Shown here piece by piece: positions 14,744 through 20,435 of a DNA stretch of 24,142 bases. The stretch's first letter is position 1. Each line of letters starts with the position of its first letter. This stretch comes from Candidatus Thorarchaeota archaeon MP8T_1 (GTDB lineage Archaea; Asgardarchaeota; Thorarchaeia; Thorarchaeales; Thorarchaeaceae), in assembly GCA_002825465.1 (NCBI GenBank), contig PJER01000045.1, forward strand, positions 1-24,142. Direction: 5' to 3'. The position numbers were made by a program, and so were the translations under genes. The notes beneath the pieces are model-generated. The model saw only the letters and a list, made by a program, of their open reading frames with translations, searched no databases and was not told the DNA's origin.

Positions 14744-15130
14744 TTATTCTCCTTTCGCCCATTCCCTGATCTCTTTCAACAGTTCAATATATCTCATGTC
14801 GTGGTACTTGATCTTGTAGATTGTTAGAGTTACGACAAGATTTGCAAAGAAGTCGGCATTGTCCAGGCTATCGAATGGATGACTAAGTGCGCCTATATTT
14901 TCAACTATCCAGCCTGTTACATCAGTCATCCTACAATAGCCAGTCTGTGTCAGATTGCATACCTCGACATGTTCCTTTTTCTCTGTCTGCATGTGGACGG
15001 AAACATCGACAAGCCCTACAGTCTCTGAGCTTTTATCCTTGCTGAGAATGAAGGCGTAGAACTTGCCAACACGTAACATATCTTCAATCCAAAAACTTAT
15101 TGTATCTTTATTTCTTGCAAGAACTTTCAT
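14744..15130 (-). CDS. Hypothetical protein, divergent from the plus-strand HTH gene
   Basis: 128 residues, with AAGGAG six bases before the ATG. Two beta-rich segments (DTISFWIEDMLRVGKFYAFI; TVGLVDVSVHMQTEKKEHVE) are followed by a helical C-terminus (FFANLVVTLTIYKIKYHDMR) that is hydrophobic but carries Lys and His, so probably soluble. Its start is only 14 bases from that of the plus-strand gene, and the plus-strand promoter lies inside its first codons, so the two may interfere with each other's transcription. Family unknown. Confidence 0.7.
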   Translation of the reverse strand: MKVLARNKDTISFWIEDMLRVGKFYAFILSKDKSSETVGLVDVSVHMQTEKKEHVEVCNLTQTGYCRMTDVTGWIVENIGALSHPFDSLDNADFFANLVVTLTIYKIKYHDMRYIELLKEIREWAKGE

Positions 15131-15138
15131 GTTATACT
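15112..15138 (+). promoter_or_regulatory. Putative promoter with perfect palindromic operator for the plus-strand gene
   Basis: TATACT (15133-15138) lies seven bases before the ATG at 15145, so transcripts would be nearly leaderless. The -35 region is weak and is covered by the perfect 12-base palindrome TTCTTGCAAGAA (15112-15123). A weak -35 with an overlapping dyad is typical of a regulated promoter, but no experimental support is available. Confidence 0.4.
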
Positions 15139-15144
15139 CCTTGT

Positions 15145-15720
15145 ATGTCTGAAATAGTTGAAGCTACAATGATCTCTAAAGCTTTGGAAGTCTTTCGCCT
15201 TCATACTGAAAGGGAGGACTTCAAGCTCAATGATGCTCTGGAGCAAGTGGGGATCACGCGTGACCAGTACTACTACTGGATACGTAAAGGTGAAGATGTC
15301 CTTATAGAGTTCAGAGAGAAGATGATCGAAGCTAATAAGATCATGCTTCATGATGTCATCAATGCGCGTGTTGCGGTGACCCGTAAGATCATTGAGCAGT
15401 CTGAAGACAAGATGATTTCCCTTTCTGACCGCATTACTGCTGCCAAGTATCTCGCTCAACTTCAGGAAGATATGGAACATCGTGTCGGTGTTCATGGTGT
15501 GGCGGATGATGAAGCCGCAGAGTTCCTGAAGAAAGGCGTTAGACTTATTGAGGCTGAGAGCAGGTTCACTACCATAAACGTAACACCTAAAGCGGATGGC
15601 AGTGTGGATATTTCAGTACCTCTGAAAGAGGACGAGATCATTGACGCCTACTTTGAAGACAATCAGAATGGGGGAGACGACTCTGAAGAGTCAGAGGAAG
15701 GCGAAGGTGTGACTTCATAG
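15145..15720 (+). CDS. HTH protein resembling small terminase subunit (phBC6A51-type)
   Basis: 191 residues, the only plus-strand gene. A helix-turn-helix (about 27-47, NDALEQVGITRDQYYYWIRK) is followed by a long helical region (50-120), as in small terminase subunits and phBC6A51-type proteins that bind phage DNA for packaging. The C-terminal 30 residues are acidic and low-complexity (GGDDSEESEEGEGV). ATG 15145 has no ribosome site; ATG 15169 has only a weak GAAG. No large terminase subunit is nearby, so a regulatory role is equally possible. Its last 58 bases overlap, head to head, the end of the next minus-strand gene. Confidence 0.75.
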   Translation: MSEIVEATMISKALEVFRLHTEREDFKLNDALEQVGITRDQYYYWIRKGEDVLIEFREKMIEANKIMLHDVINARVAVTRKIIEQSEDKMISLSDRITAAKYLAQLQEDMEHRVGVHGVADDEAAEFLKKGVRLIEAESRFTTINVTPKADGSVDISVPLKEDEIIDAYFEDNQNGGDDSEESEEGEGVTS

Positions 15721-15968
15721 CCACGTTCACCTAGATAACGCATACAGAGTCTATCCATTGCCTCTGCTTCTATTCGTCCAATACCACCACTAAGAATAGT
15801 ATCTCTTTGACCATAGCCGTTTATCCACACGGCAGGAGGATGCGTGTCGCTACCCTCTTCCCACGAGAATGACACTGCTGTCAGATCATAAGTGCCATAT
15901 CTGCCAGTTAGCCATGCGTGTTTAGTGTCTACCTTTACTTCACGTTCATTAGGTCTTAAGTGTCTCAC
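15663..15968 (-). CDS. Hypothetical small protein with Ser/Pro-rich tail
   Basis: 101 residues from GTG 15968, which overlaps the upstream TGA, with AAAGGA eight bases before. The core is beta-rich (HAWLTGRYGTYDLTAVSFSW) with a Trp-Gly pattern. The C-terminal 17 residues (EVTPSPSSDSSESSPPF) are low-complexity because they lie opposite the acidic tail of the plus-strand gene. One of the two tails may be a by-product of the overlap. Function unknown. Confidence 0.65.
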   Translation of the reverse strand: MRHLRPNEREVKVDTKHAWLTGRYGTYDLTAVSFSWEEGSDTHPPAVWINGYGQRDTILSGGIGRIEAEAMDRLCMRYLGERGYEVTPSPSSDSSESSPPF

Positions 15969-16357
15969 TCAAACCATCCTTTCATGACATCTACTTTTGG
16001 TGGTGATCCAAGCCATTCCGTATGCTTTGTAGGATCATCGATACCCTCAAACTGAACATGATAAGCACCACCACTATTGAGATAATTGACCATTGTATTC
16101 AGTCTGAATAATCTTGCATGTGCCTCTTCTACAGGAAGGCGATGTTCCTTGTATTCAGGATCATTTATCATCTTGACGAACATGTTATTCAGAAAGATTG
16201 AGTCTTGTGCTATCTGTATAATCGCGGCGGCATTTGCATGGTCATCACAGTACTCGAAGTTGAAGTTAGTAATCTCTACTTTACCATCTGATATAGTTCC
16301 TAGATTGAAATGTAGTGTACATCCACATTCATTACGTACCCAGTTTTCATAGATCAT
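15965..16357 (-). CDS. Hypothetical protein
   Basis: 130 residues. Cys and His near the start (NECGCTLHF, then YCDDH) could form a zinc site. The middle is helical (AAAIIQIAQDSIFLNNMFVK). It overlaps the upstream gene by 11 bases, with AGGA about nine bases before the ATG. It is coupled to the downstream gene by overlap of its TGA with a GTG start. No family recognised. Confidence 0.7.
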   Translation of the reverse strand: MIYENWVRNECGCTLHFNLGTISDGKVEITNFNFEYCDDHANAAAIIQIAQDSIFLNNMFVKMINDPEYKEHRLPVEEAHARLFRLNTMVNYLNSGGAYHVQFEGIDDPTKHTEWLGSPPKVDVMKGWFE

Positions 16358-16721
16358 GTTCTTGGTCCTCGTGCCTTCTCTTCATGTCTATAAGGAATGC
16401 GTTTGTCACACTGTCACTTAGCCTGATGATCTTGCCATCATGAATAACGTCTGGAACTGTACCATATTTGCCAAGGAAGGCAATCCACCATATAGCCACA
16501 GTGAGACGGTCAATCACTATGTAAGTCTTTGCTCGAGGATCGAACCCCGACCGAAGCATATTCACTGCCATCGTTTCAGCATGACGGAAGTTACTTACAG
16601 GATCAACGTCATAAGTCATTGACCCATGCTGAATGTAGTCGAAGGCAACCTCATTACCAAGCAAATCTTTTATCATTTGATCAGTCTCAGTACTCTTGCG
16701 AGTAAGATTGAGGAAGTTCAT
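16347..16721 (-). CDS. Hypothetical protein
   Basis: 124 residues with AAAGGA nine bases upstream and a two-base gap from the previous stop. It has a hydrophobic stretch (KTYIVIDRLTVAIWWIAFLG, about 65-84) that could be a buried strand-helix or a weak membrane segment. The flanks are charged and the C-terminus is helical and acidic/basic (IDMKRRHEDQEHDL). Function unknown. Confidence 0.7.
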   Translation of the reverse strand: MNFLNLTRKSTETDQMIKDLLGNEVAFDYIQHGSMTYDVDPVSNFRHAETMAVNMLRSGFDPRAKTYIVIDRLTVAIWWIAFLGKYGTVPDVIHDGKIIRLSDSVTNAFLIDMKRRHEDQEHDL

Positions 16722-16723
16722 GG

Positions 16724-17251
16724 TTAGTATTCCTTTGAGTAAGCTTCAAGGGACTTGTCTATCACGTTATCTAGTTTCGCTTTCTCCAGTACGAGCTGCG
16801 TCTCGTTCTGCGGTATCTTGCGCTTGAAACATTCCTCCACGGCAGCACCGAAGGCACTTGGAAACAGCTTGCTGTTCCATAAGGCATTTCTGATCTTGGC
16901 GAGACCCCCTGGTACTGGCTTGGTCATCTTGCCATCTTCAATGTAGAACAGGTTGAATGTATTGGCATCCTCATACTGCATGACAATGACAAACGCACGA
17001 CTCTCTCCAACCCATTCCTTAGCCTTGTTGATGTCATCAAATTCTTCTACTCTAAGATCACCGAAGTCAAGGTTGATCGCAATACAATAATGGTACGATC
17101 TTTTTGTCCTGAAAGACATTACTAACTGGATTGCTGTTGTAAAGTGAAATGACCACTTGCTCATTAGCGTATCTGCAAGCGCAGCATTCCCCAAGTGTTC
17201 ATTGTCTTTCAAGTATTCCCATATTTCAGTGAACATTGGATTTCTTGTCAT
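16724..17251 (-). CDS. Hypothetical protein
   Basis: 175 residues from ATG 17251; ATG 17236 (MFTEIWEYLK) is an equally plausible start. Neither has a good ribosome site, so translation is likely coupled to the small membrane protein gene it overlaps. An N-terminal helical domain (HLGNAALADTLMSKWSFHF), a beta-rich centre (SYHYCIAINLDFGDLRVEEF; AFVIVMQYEDANTFNLFYIE) and a helical C-terminus are visible. No motif recognised. Confidence 0.7.
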   Translation of the reverse strand: MTRNPMFTEIWEYLKDNEHLGNAALADTLMSKWSFHFTTAIQLVMSFRTKRSYHYCIAINLDFGDLRVEEFDDINKAKEWVGESRAFVIVMQYEDANTFNLFYIEDGKMTKPVPGGLAKIRNALWNSKLFPSAFGAAVEECFKRKIPQNETQLVLEKAKLDNVIDKSLEAYSKEY

Positions 17252-17402
17252 CAATCATTGAGCATAAGATGACATCCTTAGAACAAAGGATCATGAAGCT
17301 GATTGCAATCAGGAACATTCTTTCGTATGCATCTTCCAGCATTCCTGACGCAAGTGCTATGAACAATGCAATCACCGAGAACAGTAGTGCTGTTTTCATC
17401 AT
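17226..17402 (-). CDS. Small membrane protein, two transmembrane segments
   Basis: 58 residues. ATG 17402 overlaps the upstream TGA (ATGA), with AGGAAGG upstream. The sequence opens MMKTALLFSVIALFIALASG, a clear transmembrane or signal-like segment, followed by a short charged turn (LEDAYER) and a second hydrophobic segment (MFLIAISFMILC, about 29-40). The tail is charged (DDKKSNVH). Cytoplasmic-membrane location is likely. Candidates by size are a holin-like, superinfection-exclusion or membrane-modulating protein; none can be proven. It fills what would otherwise be an unexplained gap in the operon. Confidence 0.65.
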   Translation of the reverse strand: MMKTALLFSVIALFIALASGMLEDAYERMFLIAISFMILCSKDVILCSMIDDKKSNVH

Positions 17403-17584
17403 CGCCTTCCTCGCTTTGTCTTTTTCTTAGTTGGTTCTTGAGTACTATGTGCAAATACTTTGGCGACACCTGAGGTACTGACGGTATAAACAGTATTGCC
17501 GCGCTTGAAGAACCCTTTGATCTTGCCCTGCATGGTCATTACAGTCAGATGGTCTACATCATCTCTGGATATGACTTCAATCAC
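17399..17584 (-). CDS. Small basic protein
   Basis: 61 residues from GTG 17584, with AAAGGAG seven bases upstream and a GTGA overlap with the previous stop; a much longer frame without a ribosome site is a shadow. A beta-rich core (VIEVISRDDVDHLTVMTMQG, then FFKRGNTVYTVSTSGVAKVF) ends in a strongly basic tail (PTKKKTKRGRR) that could bind nucleic acid. Family unknown. Confidence 0.65.
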   Translation of the reverse strand: MIEVISRDDVDHLTVMTMQGKIKGFFKRGNTVYTVSTSGVAKVFAHSTQEPTKKKTKRGRR

Positions 17585-17873
17585 GGAACAGCTCCTTTGG
17601 ATACCTGTCTTCAGGGAAGAAATTGTACGGGTCTTCTGGACCGAGACCAGGATATATCTTATCGCCATATTCTGCAACGGTTTGGATCTGTTGCTCGATT
17701 GGCATATTCTCAGGGCAATAACCAATATACGTTGTCCATTCATCCAGTCCGCCATCAATCAAAGTCTCGACCAACACGACTACTTGAAAGATAGTCTTAT
17801 AGTGACCTTTGTCACCAGTATACAATGCTCTACTGTTGCGAACATACTTGCGTCGCTCTACAAGTTCTGGCAT
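17577..17873 (-). CDS. Hypothetical protein, first gene of the operon
   Basis: 98 residues, AAAGGAGG five bases before the ATG, about ten bases after the predicted transcript start. A beta-hydrophobic segment (HYKTIFQVVVLVETLIDGG) lies in the middle, and the C-terminal third is Pro/Tyr/acid-rich (YGDKIYPGLGPEDPYNFFPE). Probably a small globular protein of unknown role. Confidence 0.7.
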   Translation of the reverse strand: MPELVERRKYVRNSRALYTGDKGHYKTIFQVVVLVETLIDGGLDEWTTYIGYCPENMPIEQQIQTVAEYGDKIYPGLGPEDPYNFFPEDRYPKELFRD

Positions 17874-17889
17874 TTTGCCTCCTTTCTAC

Positions 17890-17918
17890 ATTATAACAGA
17901 TGTTAGTAAAATATGGGC
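17890..17918 (-). promoter_or_regulatory. Promoter with ACATCTGTTA operator
   Basis: Minus strand: a perfect TATAAT (17895-17890) fused to TAACATCTGTTA (17905-17894) in the same register as the promoter at 14249. The -35 position (17918-17913) reads GCCCAT, which is poor, so an activator may be needed. The TCCCNCGCGGGA palindrome at 17920-17931 sits just upstream. Confidence 0.65.
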
Positions 17919-17919
17919 T

Positions 17920-17931
17920 TCCCTCGCGGGA
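17920..17931 (+). repeat. Palindrome TCCC-TCGC-GGGA (family member), promoter-linked
   Basis: Intergenic copy, one base upstream of the -35 position of the promoter at 17890-17918, mirroring the placement of the copy at 14278-14289. Confidence 0.7.
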
Positions 17932-17947
17932 GAAATACGCAAATGTC

Positions 17948-18433
17948 CTACAAATTCCTACTTTTCCTTATCTTTTCGAGCCAGTCAGCGCGTTCATAAT
18001 CCCACGCTTTTACGGCGTTTGTCCATCCATCCTCGGCATTGTAGCCAAGGCATACGAGCCACAGGAACTTCTTAGCTTCAACAACAGCTTCCATCTCGTT
18101 TGCTCTCTTTTCGCCAAAGAAAAGATCGATGTATTTCAGGACATTGACTAGAGTTCTTTCGATGCGGATGCTATGCTCTGTGACCAGATTGACATTATGT
18201 ACTGCTGTCCTCAAAGTCAGGTTTGTCAGGTCGCCCATCTCGGTAGCAACCAAGGTATCTTCGAGATAGTGATCAGCGACTAAGCATTGGAACTGATGTA
18301 GTGCTTCCATCTCTTCATCATCAAGAGTGAAAGCTTTTAGTGATGACCGACACTTAGGATTATTGAGATCAATGTGCTCTTGGAAGATATGCCGTATCAT
18401 CTGGAAGAGTTGTTTCTTATCTTTTATGATCAT
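17948..18433 (-). CDS. Hypothetical helical protein
   Basis: 161 residues from ATG 18433, which overlaps the upstream TGA (ATGA); an upstream TTG 18457 is less likely. The composition is almost entirely helical (LFQMIRHIFQEHIDLNNPK; RIERTLVNVLKYIDLFFGEK; AVKAWDYERADWLEKIRKSR). It has acidic patches and Trp near the C-terminus but no catalytic motif. Family unknown. Confidence 0.7.
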   Translation of the reverse strand: MIIKDKKQLFQMIRHIFQEHIDLNNPKCRSSLKAFTLDDEEMEALHQFQCLVADHYLEDTLVATEMGDLTNLTLRTAVHNVNLVTEHSIRIERTLVNVLKYIDLFFGEKRANEMEAVVEAKKFLWLVCLGYNAEDGWTNAVKAWDYERADWLEKIRKSRNL

Positions 18434-18894
18434 GGTGTGACTGACAATAATGCCCAACCCTTGCTCATGTCAAGAGGCTCAGCTTTTGTATGATGGACGA
18501 TAAAGCAATCGGTCTGGTCATACAGAGTTTCTATGAGACTGCGAGCGTGGGACTCGTTGCGAGCTTCAACGAGATATGTTGCCATCTGGTCTTCCTTATG
18601 GAAAGTGATACGACCGACAAGTTCTTCCTCGGTATAGTGAACAGTAACTGCAAAGAGCTTGATCGCGCTTTCGTATGGAACGAAGTCCAGTGTATCCTTG
18701 AACCACTGCTCAATAGTGCGTGGATGCTCCATTGGGTCAAAATGGAGGAATGGCACATCGAGTGTGGTGCGTAGATACGCATCCCATAGTGCTTTTGCCT
18801 TCTCTTCTATGTAATCTGCATTAGACGTAACAGCTACAGAGCCATCTTCAAATACTACGAAAGCACCATCTTTATAGATCACTTCGGGTTTCAT
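18430..18894 (-). CDS. Hypothetical protein
   Basis: 154 residues, AGGAGG seven bases before the ATG, inside the end of the previous gene. The N-terminal part is beta-rich (VIYKDGAFVVFEDGSVAVTS). A helix follows, then a beta-helix-beta region (TYLVEARNESHARSLIETLY) that resembles a small alpha/beta fold. No family recognised. Confidence 0.7.
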   Translation of the reverse strand: MKPEVIYKDGAFVVFEDGSVAVTSNADYIEEKAKALWDAYLRTTLDVPFLHFDPMEHPRTIEQWFKDTLDFVPYESAIKLFAVTVHYTEEELVGRITFHKEDQMATYLVEARNESHARSLIETLYDQTDCFIVHHTKAEPLDMSKGWALLSVTP

Positions 18895-19100
18895 ACAAGG
18901 TAACCTCCTAAAGGCAATACCCCGTTCTTTTTCTTGAGATTAATCGGTTCGGCATGAATTTCTCCAGGTTCGCTGTAGAGCACTGCTATCTTGCGTTCAG
19001 CTTCTTTTGCATTCATGGCTTGCACAATGAAGCTGAAGTGACTGATGTATGTGCAATCACAAACGACGATTCTCTTGAGGCGTGTCACCAGAAACAGCAT
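18891..19100 (-). CDS. Hypothetical small protein
   Basis: 69 residues. The ATG lies one base after the TGA of the zinc-ribbon gene, without a clear ribosome site, so translation is probably coupled. It starts MLFLVTRLKRIVVCDCTYIS and contains FSFIVQAMNAKEAERKIAVL, a strand-helix pattern found in small domains where a tyrosine or phenylalanine strand is followed by an 'AxNxxEA' helix. Function unknown. Confidence 0.6.
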   Translation of the reverse strand: MLFLVTRLKRIVVCDCTYISHFSFIVQAMNAKEAERKIAVLYSEPGEIHAEPINLKKKNGVLPLGGYLV

Positions 19101-19101
19101 T

Positions 19102-20289
19102 TCACGCTACTCGTGGGACGATGTAGAGCTTTATGCGTTCACCGCAATAGGGACAGTGATCAACCTGACCATTGTTGTAGATGTACTCATTCTCTAAAGC
19201 GAAACCGCGACTGCAATGCGGACATTTGAGAAAGTACATATCACAGCCAAAGGCAGTTTTGGACGCCCATGGGAACACATAGATCGTCATTGACGGTTTG
19301 CTGGTCTCACGGATCAGACCATTCTTACCGCTCAGCTTTGGAGGCTTCACATCAAGGTCAAGGTCAATGAACCCGTTATCGAACAGACGCAAGAACCTGT
19401 ATGAACCCCCAATCTCCGCCTTAATGTAGAGCGTCGCAACATACCTGAGACATCGGTCCTCATCGACCTCCGTCCAGAAGTTCAAGGCATACCTGTCGCC
19501 AAGCCCTTTCCACTCATCATTGAAATTGCCATCATTATCTATGTAATCCCCTATCGCCTTATACGCATCCAGTATCACACTCTTCGGAAATTCCCCTATA
19601 TGCGTAATATCACCATGATCATCATCGTCCAGGATGTTAGGGGGAGTATTGACACCGCTGTCATATTCACTGGGCAATGTTTCACGTGAAACATCCCTGC
19701 GGTAGACACATTTCCACAGTTGAGCATCCTGTACAATGCCGTCTTCTTCCATGATGAATGAGAAAGCGCACCCATTGGCATCTTCAAGATAGAAGAATGC
19801 GCTACCGACACTGACACTAGGCACGAGCCCAGGTCTTTTCCATGTAAGACGGTGTTCAGTTGCAAAGTTTACTAATGCTGCAAAACTGTACGTGTATCCT
19901 TCATAGACGCCGAAAGGGTCTTCGTCTCCCGCGGGGGATACAACGTCATCGAACACAGCACCGTTCCAGCATTCACCGCATTCTGGACATATATCATGAG
20001 GACCATAGATGACGAACTCATGTCCTTGACGGCATGTTACATGATGATGGTTGAAAGTGCCATATCCTTTAGGTTCTAAGGCATCCTCGGACACGTCAGG
20101 CGCATTCTGTCTCATCAATGAATGCTCAACATCGTTGGGATTGGCATACAGATGAATACGTGAGCGCATGTCCTTTTCATGTAAATAGGGATACCCATCG
20201 TCCTTCCAGCACTTGATACAAAAGATGATCGGACGATTAGGGATCGTGCATGTCACTTGGTGACCCCTTTGGCAAATCGCGTGGTACAT
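19102..20289 (-). CDS. Protein with three zinc-ribbon modules
   Basis: 395 residues. ATG 20289 (MYHAICQRGH) has AAAGGAGG six bases upstream; a longer frame lacks a site. Zinc modules: CQRGH...CIKC (about 6-27), CRQGHEF...CPECGEC (86-107) and CPHC...CPYC (356-382). The first two repeat the pattern C-x-x-GH...C-x-x-C, suggesting duplication. The central 230 residues (beta-rich, acidic) are unknown. Residues 199-204 (DVSRET) are encoded by a perfect parS site. It has its own promoter and a structured leader. A DNA- or RNA-binding role is likely from the zinc modules; nothing more specific can be said. Confidence 0.8.
   Translation of the reverse strand: MYHAICQRGHQVTCTIPNRPIIFCIKCWKDDGYPYLHEKDMRSRIHLYANPNDVEHSLMRQNAPDVSEDALEPKGYGTFNHHHVTCRQGHEFVIYGPHDICPECGECWNGAVFDDVVSPAGDEDPFGVYEGYTYSFAALVNFATEHRLTWKRPGLVPSVSVGSAFFYLEDANGCAFSFIMEEDGIVQDAQLWKCVYRRDVSRETLPSEYDSGVNTPPNILDDDDHGDITHIGEFPKSVILDAYKAIGDYIDNDGNFNDEWKGLGDRYALNFWTEVDEDRCLRYVATLYIKAEIGGSYRFLRLFDNGFIDLDLDVKPPKLSGKNGLIRETSKPSMTIYVFPWASKTAFGCDMYFLKCPHCSRGFALENEYIYNNGQVDHCPYCGERIKLYIVPRVA
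19678..19693. promoter_or_regulatory. parS: Perfect parS site, TGTTTCACGTGAAACA
   Basis: A perfect 16-base palindrome identical to the consensus parS sequence bound by chromosomal ParB/Spo0J. It lies inside the coding sequence of the three-zinc-ribbon protein. The element encodes its own ParB-like protein at 11694-12677, but the site matches the host-type consensus, so host ParB is the more likely binder. Confidence 0.9.
19927..19938 (-). repeat. Palindrome TCCC-CCGC-GGGA (family member)
   Basis: Exact copy of the promoter-linked site at 14278-14289, read on the minus strand, inside the zinc-ribbon gene about 235 bases from the parS site. Confidence 0.7.
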
Positions 20290-20292
20290 GGA

Positions 20293-20307
20293 GTGCCTCC
20301 TTTGCAC
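20293..20307 (-). promoter_or_regulatory. Ribosome-site hairpin of the zinc-ribbon gene
   Basis: On the minus strand GTGC-AAAGGAG-GCAC puts the ribosome binding site in the loop of a four-base-pair hairpin, three bases before the ATG. It follows a perfect 8-bp stem GGGACACC/GGTGTCCC (20312-20319 with 20344-20351), giving a structured leader that could control translation. Confidence 0.45.
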
Positions 20308-20400
20308 AATCGGGACACCACGACTCCGTTTCCGTCGAATCACGGTGTCCCTTTGTCACGAATAATACGAGCGAGACGGTAAATACTGGCAGGTCTCTTG

Positions 20401-20429
20401 ATATTATCGCAAGACCTACCAGATGACAA
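20401..20429 (-). promoter_or_regulatory. Promoter of the zinc-ribbon gene with overlapping inverted repeat
   Basis: Minus strand: TTGTCA (20429-20424), 17-base spacer, TAATAT (20406-20401). An inverted repeat, GGCAGGTCTCTTG (20388-20400) against CAAGACCTACC (20410-20420), is centred on the -10 and could be an operator or an RNA stem. The 146-base gap between genes is filled by this promoter and the leader hairpins. Confidence 0.65.
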
Positions 20430-20435
20430 TACAAT

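Noticed and set aside
16534..16552. tRNA T-arm-like stretch (GGGGTTCGATCC on the minus strand)
   Set aside because: The stem does not pair properly, no acceptor or anticodon arm can be built around it, and it codes for SGFDPRA inside a gene.
16440..16622. Possible hydrophobic segment in the gene at 16347-16721 as a membrane protein
   Set aside because: The stretch contains Asp and Arg and is flanked by soluble-type sequence, so a buried core is more likely.
19596..19865. Minus-frame reading with MFHVKH near the parS site
   Set aside because: This peptide is a known by-product of translating parS in another frame; the region belongs to the zinc-ribbon gene.
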